DNA of 64,000 bases from Nitrospira sp. (lineage in GTDB: Bacteria > Nitrospirota > Nitrospiria > Nitrospirales > Nitrospiraceae), in contig JAFEBI010000007.1 in NCBI GenBank assembly GCA_018242725.1, positions 62,001-126,000 of the forward strand. Reading direction: 5' to 3'. Both the position numbers and the translations under genes were made by a program. The notes beneath the pieces are model-generated. The model did no database searches. It was not told the origin of the DNA and was given only the letters and a program-made list of their open reading frames with translations. Shown here in pieces: positions 61,310-64,000 of this stretch. Each line of letters opens with the position of its first letter. Position 1 is the first letter of the stretch.

Positions 61310-62431
61310 ATGACCGCGACACTCACCGATGGCCGCAGAGCGGCAACTCACACGAGCATCCACGGCAAGAGTTTTTTTGAGGAGATGATTACCAGAGAGC
61401 GCAAATGGACAGAGCGCTCTGGGATGGTGATGGCGCTGTTATTAATCAGCCTTCCGAATAGGTTGAGCGAGGGGAGGACCGCTGACAGCGCTATCGTGGC
61501 CAATACTCTCTTAGCAGTGACCTCGGAGCTGGACATTCTTGGCTGGTTTGAACCTTCACATGTCCTCGGTGTGATTGTGCCTGAGATCACCCTGGCTAAC
61601 CTAACCAGCAGGTGTGATCGACTCGAAGCCGAACTTCGGAATGCAATTACGCTTCATGGTGATCAAGAGCTAGCGCAACATCTCTCAATTACCATGCACG
61701 TGTATCCGGAGCCGACTATATCCATTGAGCAACAGATGCCCCCCTCGCTAAATCAACTGCTGTATCCAGAACTCTTGATAAATCGGCGATCTATTCAGAA
61801 TTATCAAACCCTCAAGCGAGGCATAGACATTATGCTCAGTGCCATTCTGTTGTTCTTGCTCTTGCCGGTGTTCGCCCTTATCGCTGTCCTTGTCAGGATG
61901 TCGTCGCCAGGGCCGGTTTTCTTCAAGCAGACGCGGGTAGGGCATCTGATGAAGCCCTTCACGATGTATAAGTTCCGAACAATGCACACTGCTGCTGATC
62001 ATCAGGTTCACCACGATTATGTGAGCTGGTTCATTACCGCCAGCGATCAGGCACTGTCGCAGCAGAAGCCGGCGGTCTTTAAGCTCACTCATGATAGTAG
62101 GGTGACATCGATCGGCCGATTTCTCCGACGAACGAGTCTGGATGAGCTGCCTCAGCTGTGGAATGTGCTGATCGGTAACATGTCCTTGGTGGGACCACGG
62201 CCGCCGCTCCCGTATGAGGTGCAACAATACAAGCCTTGGCATCGAAGGCGTGTGTTAGAGGCCAGGCCTGGCATAACCGGTATCTGGCAGGTCGTCGGCC
62301 GGAGTCGCACGACGTTTGATGAAATGGTTCGCTTGGATCTTCAGTACACGCGGACCATGTCTCTGTGGTTGGATATCAAGATTCTGCTGGCGACGCCGAC
62401 TGCCGTAATTACTGGGAAAGGAGCCTGTTGA
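61310..62431 (+). CDS. Initiating sugar-phosphate transferase (WcaJ/ExoY-type) with GGDEF-like N-terminus
   Basis: 373 residues. The N-terminal 150 residues look like a degenerate GGDEF domain related to the protein encoded at 59752. From about 165 the bacterial sugar transferase domain begins: YQTLKRGIDIMLSAILLFLL (membrane hairpin), SPGPVFFKQTRVGHLMKPFT, MYKFRTMHTAAD, SIGRFLRRTSLDELPQLWNV, LIGNMSLVGPRPPLPYEVQQ and ARPGITGIWQVVGRS. It transfers a sugar phosphate onto undecaprenyl phosphate to start the repeat unit. Having a regulatory-like domain at the N-terminus in place of membrane helices is unusual. GAGGAG is just before the ATG. Confidence 0.92.
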   Translation: MTATLTDGRRAATHTSIHGKSFFEEMITRERKWTERSGMVMALLLISLPNRLSEGRTADSAIVANTLLAVTSELDILGWFEPSHVLGVIVPEITLANLTSRCDRLEAELRNAITLHGDQELAQHLSITMHVYPEPTISIEQQMPPSLNQLLYPELLINRRSIQNYQTLKRGIDIMLSAILLFLLLPVFALIAVLVRMSSPGPVFFKQTRVGHLMKPFTMYKFRTMHTAADHQVHHDYVSWFITASDQALSQQKPAVFKLTHDSRVTSIGRFLRRTSLDELPQLWNVLIGNMSLVGPRPPLPYEVQQYKPWHRRRVLEARPGITGIWQVVGRSRTTFDEMVRLDLQYTRTMSLWLDIKILLATPTAVITGKGAC

Positions 62432-62498
62432 CGTTAGACATATTCTCTGATCTTCGGCTGTTAGTAATGATGGCATTGCCTACCTTAATGTCAGATGG

Positions 62499-63486
62499 TG
62501 ATCTTTCCCCGATCTGATATACATCAAAGGATGTCCTGGGTCGCTTCGCTCCGCGTCGTGTACTGTCGGTGATACACGAGCTCGCGCTTCAGGGTTCCGA
62601 AGAAACTCTCCACACAGGCGTTATCCCAGCAATTCCCTGTGCGGCTGGGGGATGCCGGGTTTTGATCGCCATGCGGCGGGCTTGGTGGGTTAAATCTCCG
62701 GTCAAGCGAGGGCCCATCGCCCAGCCGATGACGGCACGCGAGTATAGATCCAACAACACGGCCAGATACAACCACCCTGCCATGGTCCATGCCGTAGGTA
62801 ATATCGATGGCCCAGACCTGGTTAGGGTGCGACCCCGTAAATTGGCGTTGAAGCGTGTGCCACCACGGGTAAGCCGTGTGACGAATGCGTGGGGTCTCCC
62901 ACCTGCTGGCCCTGTGCGCGGAGCGCCCGCCAGAGGCTCGGACTGTCATAGGTCTGGCGACTGTCTTGATGGAGCCCCCGGATGGTGGCAAGCAGCATCC
63001 GATTGGCAGCCGCCCACCGCCTCTCGGGACGCCCACGCCGTGCGTATACCCCACCGGGGAGACCGCCAGTGCGCAGTACATGAGGCGGATCGGATCGCGA
63101 GGGTCCTCTTCCTGGATCACCCGATATCTCATCGGGACTCCTTCGCGAAGAAGGCCGCCGCACGTCGCAAAAATCCCGCTCTTGCTTCAGAACAGTATGT
63201 TCTCGCACGCAGCCGTGCGAGCTCCTCTTGTTTCACCTGCATCGACTGACTGGTGCGGCCGTGGCGCTCAGCCTGCTGGTCTGCCCGCCAGAGATACCTC
63301 AAATGGTCGGCAACACCCAGGTCTCGGACCACTTCCGCGACAGCGCCGTAGAGGGTCGCATATCAAGCGCACGGCTTCTACCTTAAATTCTTCTGTGTCC
63401 CGTCGTCGAGTCTTCGTGGTCATGCGATCCTCCGATTGCATCATTCTCCTCCTTCGTGATGCGTCTGTACAATCGGGGAAAAGTCA
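62499..63486 (-). mobile_element. Decayed IS3-family element
   Basis: End sequences TGATCTTTCCCCGATC (62499) and, reversed from the right, TGACTTTTCCCCGATT (63486) match at 13 or 14 of 16 positions and start with TG, as in IS3. About 988 bp lie between them and hold both orfA and orfB of an IS3 element on the minus strand. No clear target duplication was found. It closes the polysaccharide locus. Confidence 0.75.
62524..63423 (-). pseudogene. IS3-type transposase, orfA and orfB, frameshifted
   Basis: OrfA starts at 63423 (MTTKTRRRDTEEFKVEAVRL), is out of frame after about 25 codons, and returns with VRDLGVADHLRYLWRADQQA to FLRRAAAFFAKESR. OrfB shows the N-terminal MRYRVIQEED, then a region with wrong frame, then HPNQVWAIDITYGMD (first Asp) and TGNCWDNACVESFFGTLKRE (final Glu). 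Multiple shifts are needed to restore either, and the central D-x35-E region has been scrambled. It is inactive. Confidence 0.8.
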
Positions 63487-63534
63487 GCCTCCGCTACGTT
63501 GCTGCGAAACAAGGTTCAGGATTGGTCACTCAAG

Positions 63535-63996
63535 ATGTTGGTTATAAGAGGTTTTGTTAATCTAGGTGTCTTGCTACGTAGCCTGTTGCATGATCTAGGA
63601 TTCGTCAATGGTCATGGTTGGTCAGTTGCCGTGAGTTTGATAGCCCTATCACTCGCAAGTTGCGGATCTGATGGTGCGCCAGAGCCAATGATTTCTACAG
63701 GCTCTTCCTCTAGCGACGCAACGGTCAGATTGGCTTGGAACCCTGTCAACGATTCAAGCATCATGGGCTATTACATTCATTACGGAAAGCGATCTCCCAA
63801 CCGGTCAGGCTCGTGCGTATATGATCAAGAACAATTTGTAGTCTCGAACCAAGGAACCGTGACCAACCTAGACTGGGGATGGACGTACTACTTTGCAGTG
63901 AGTGCCTATAATGGACTTGAAAGTGAGTGTTCAAACGAGGTCTTCACGCACACTCCTCCTCGTAGATTGTCGCCCCTTCTGGAGATGGCGAGGTGA
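63535..63996 (+). CDS. Small lipoprotein with a fibronectin-III-like domain
   Basis: 153 residues. After a 25-residue lead comes the hydrophobic stretch WSVAVSLIALSLASCGSDGA with lipobox LASC, so it is probably lipidated at that Cys. The remainder is one FN3-like domain: ATVRLAWNPVNDSSIMGYYI, HYGKRSP, and WGWTYYFAVSAYNGLESECS ending in NEVF. Such domains bind sugars or proteins at the cell surface. It has a complete stop before the window end. Its start is close to the IS3 right end (about 50 bp), so promoter sequences may have been lost or supplied by the IS. A TTG at 63499 is an alternative start. Confidence 0.78.
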   Translation: MLVIRGFVNLGVLLRSLLHDLGFVNGHGWSVAVSLIALSLASCGSDGAPEPMISTGSSSSDATVRLAWNPVNDSSIMGYYIHYGKRSPNRSGSCVYDQEQFVVSNQGTVTNLDWGWTYYFAVSAYNGLESECSNEVFTHTPPRRLSPLLEMAR

Positions 63997-64000
63997 GATA

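Noticed and set aside
62569-63249. 226-codon plus-strand frame
   Set aside because: The opposite strand carries recognisable IS3 transposase pieces over the same bases, and the plus-strand translation shows no family features.

Overview
The window looks like chromosomal DNA of a Nitrospira-type bacterium (phylum Nitrospirota). This is inferred from the moderately GC-rich, dense coding, the haem gene order (hemX-like, hemA, hemC, a cobA-hemD fusion, a CBS protein, hemB), the folP-glmM-comEC series, and the style of the exopolysaccharide genes. No rRNA or taxonomic marker is present, so the assignment is an inference.

Region 1 (1-14450) is housekeeping. A truncated unknown gene and an RsmI-like methylase lie on the minus strand. 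A plus-strand run follows for tetrapyrrole synthesis (hemX-like to hemB), flavin synthesis (ribF), tRNA modification (tilS), purine salvage (hpt), membrane proteolysis (ftsH), folate (folP) and cell-wall precursor synthesis (glmM). Several neighbours overlap by ATGA or similar, so this is probably one or a few operons.

Region 2 (14450-20330) holds the most striking structure. The competence gene comEC is split by a complete 2233-bp IS1-family-like transposon (14579-16811). It has perfect 21-bp terminal inverted repeats and an 8-bp target duplication (AACGAACC). Besides its transposase it carries, all on the minus strand, a KGG-type small basic protein, a winged-helix-like protein, a 27-residue ORF with a perfect Shine-Dalgarno, a 13-bp-stem hairpin and a class-II/SelC-like tRNA gene with a CGC anticodon and encoded CCA. 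Removing the element with one duplication copy restores comEC in frame. mtnA and a terminator follow.

Region 3 (20331-21797) is debris and a regulatory zone: an internally deleted IS3 remnant, a fragment of an LPP20-like lipoprotein gene, then about 800 bp without genes but with two operator-like palindromes.

Region 4 (21798-62431) is a large exopolysaccharide or cell-surface glycan locus. It has a NusG/RfaH-like antiterminator, Wza-like export lipoprotein, outer-membrane barrel and Wzc-like co-polymerase/kinase. Amino-sugar genes follow (WbpD-like and PglD-like acetyltransferases, two DegT aminotransferases, a 4-epimerase-like SDR, a WbpB-like oxidoreductase). Two large secreted proteins, a Wzx flippase, several glycosyltransferases, a glycosyltransferase-methyltransferase fusion, a DUF354 protein, two asparagine-synthase-like amidotransferases, a Wzy/ligase-like protein, a divergent beta-helix protein, rmlA and rmlC with a decayed rmlB, a NodB-like deacetylase, a degenerate GGDEF-like protein and an initiating sugar phosphotransferase complete it. 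IS5-type insertions interrupt the locus at 24.6-25.4 kb and 54.9-55.8 kb.

Region 5 (62499-63996) has a decayed IS3-family element and a complete FN3-domain lipoprotein gene. No CRISPR array, rRNA, exosortase or phage genes were seen.
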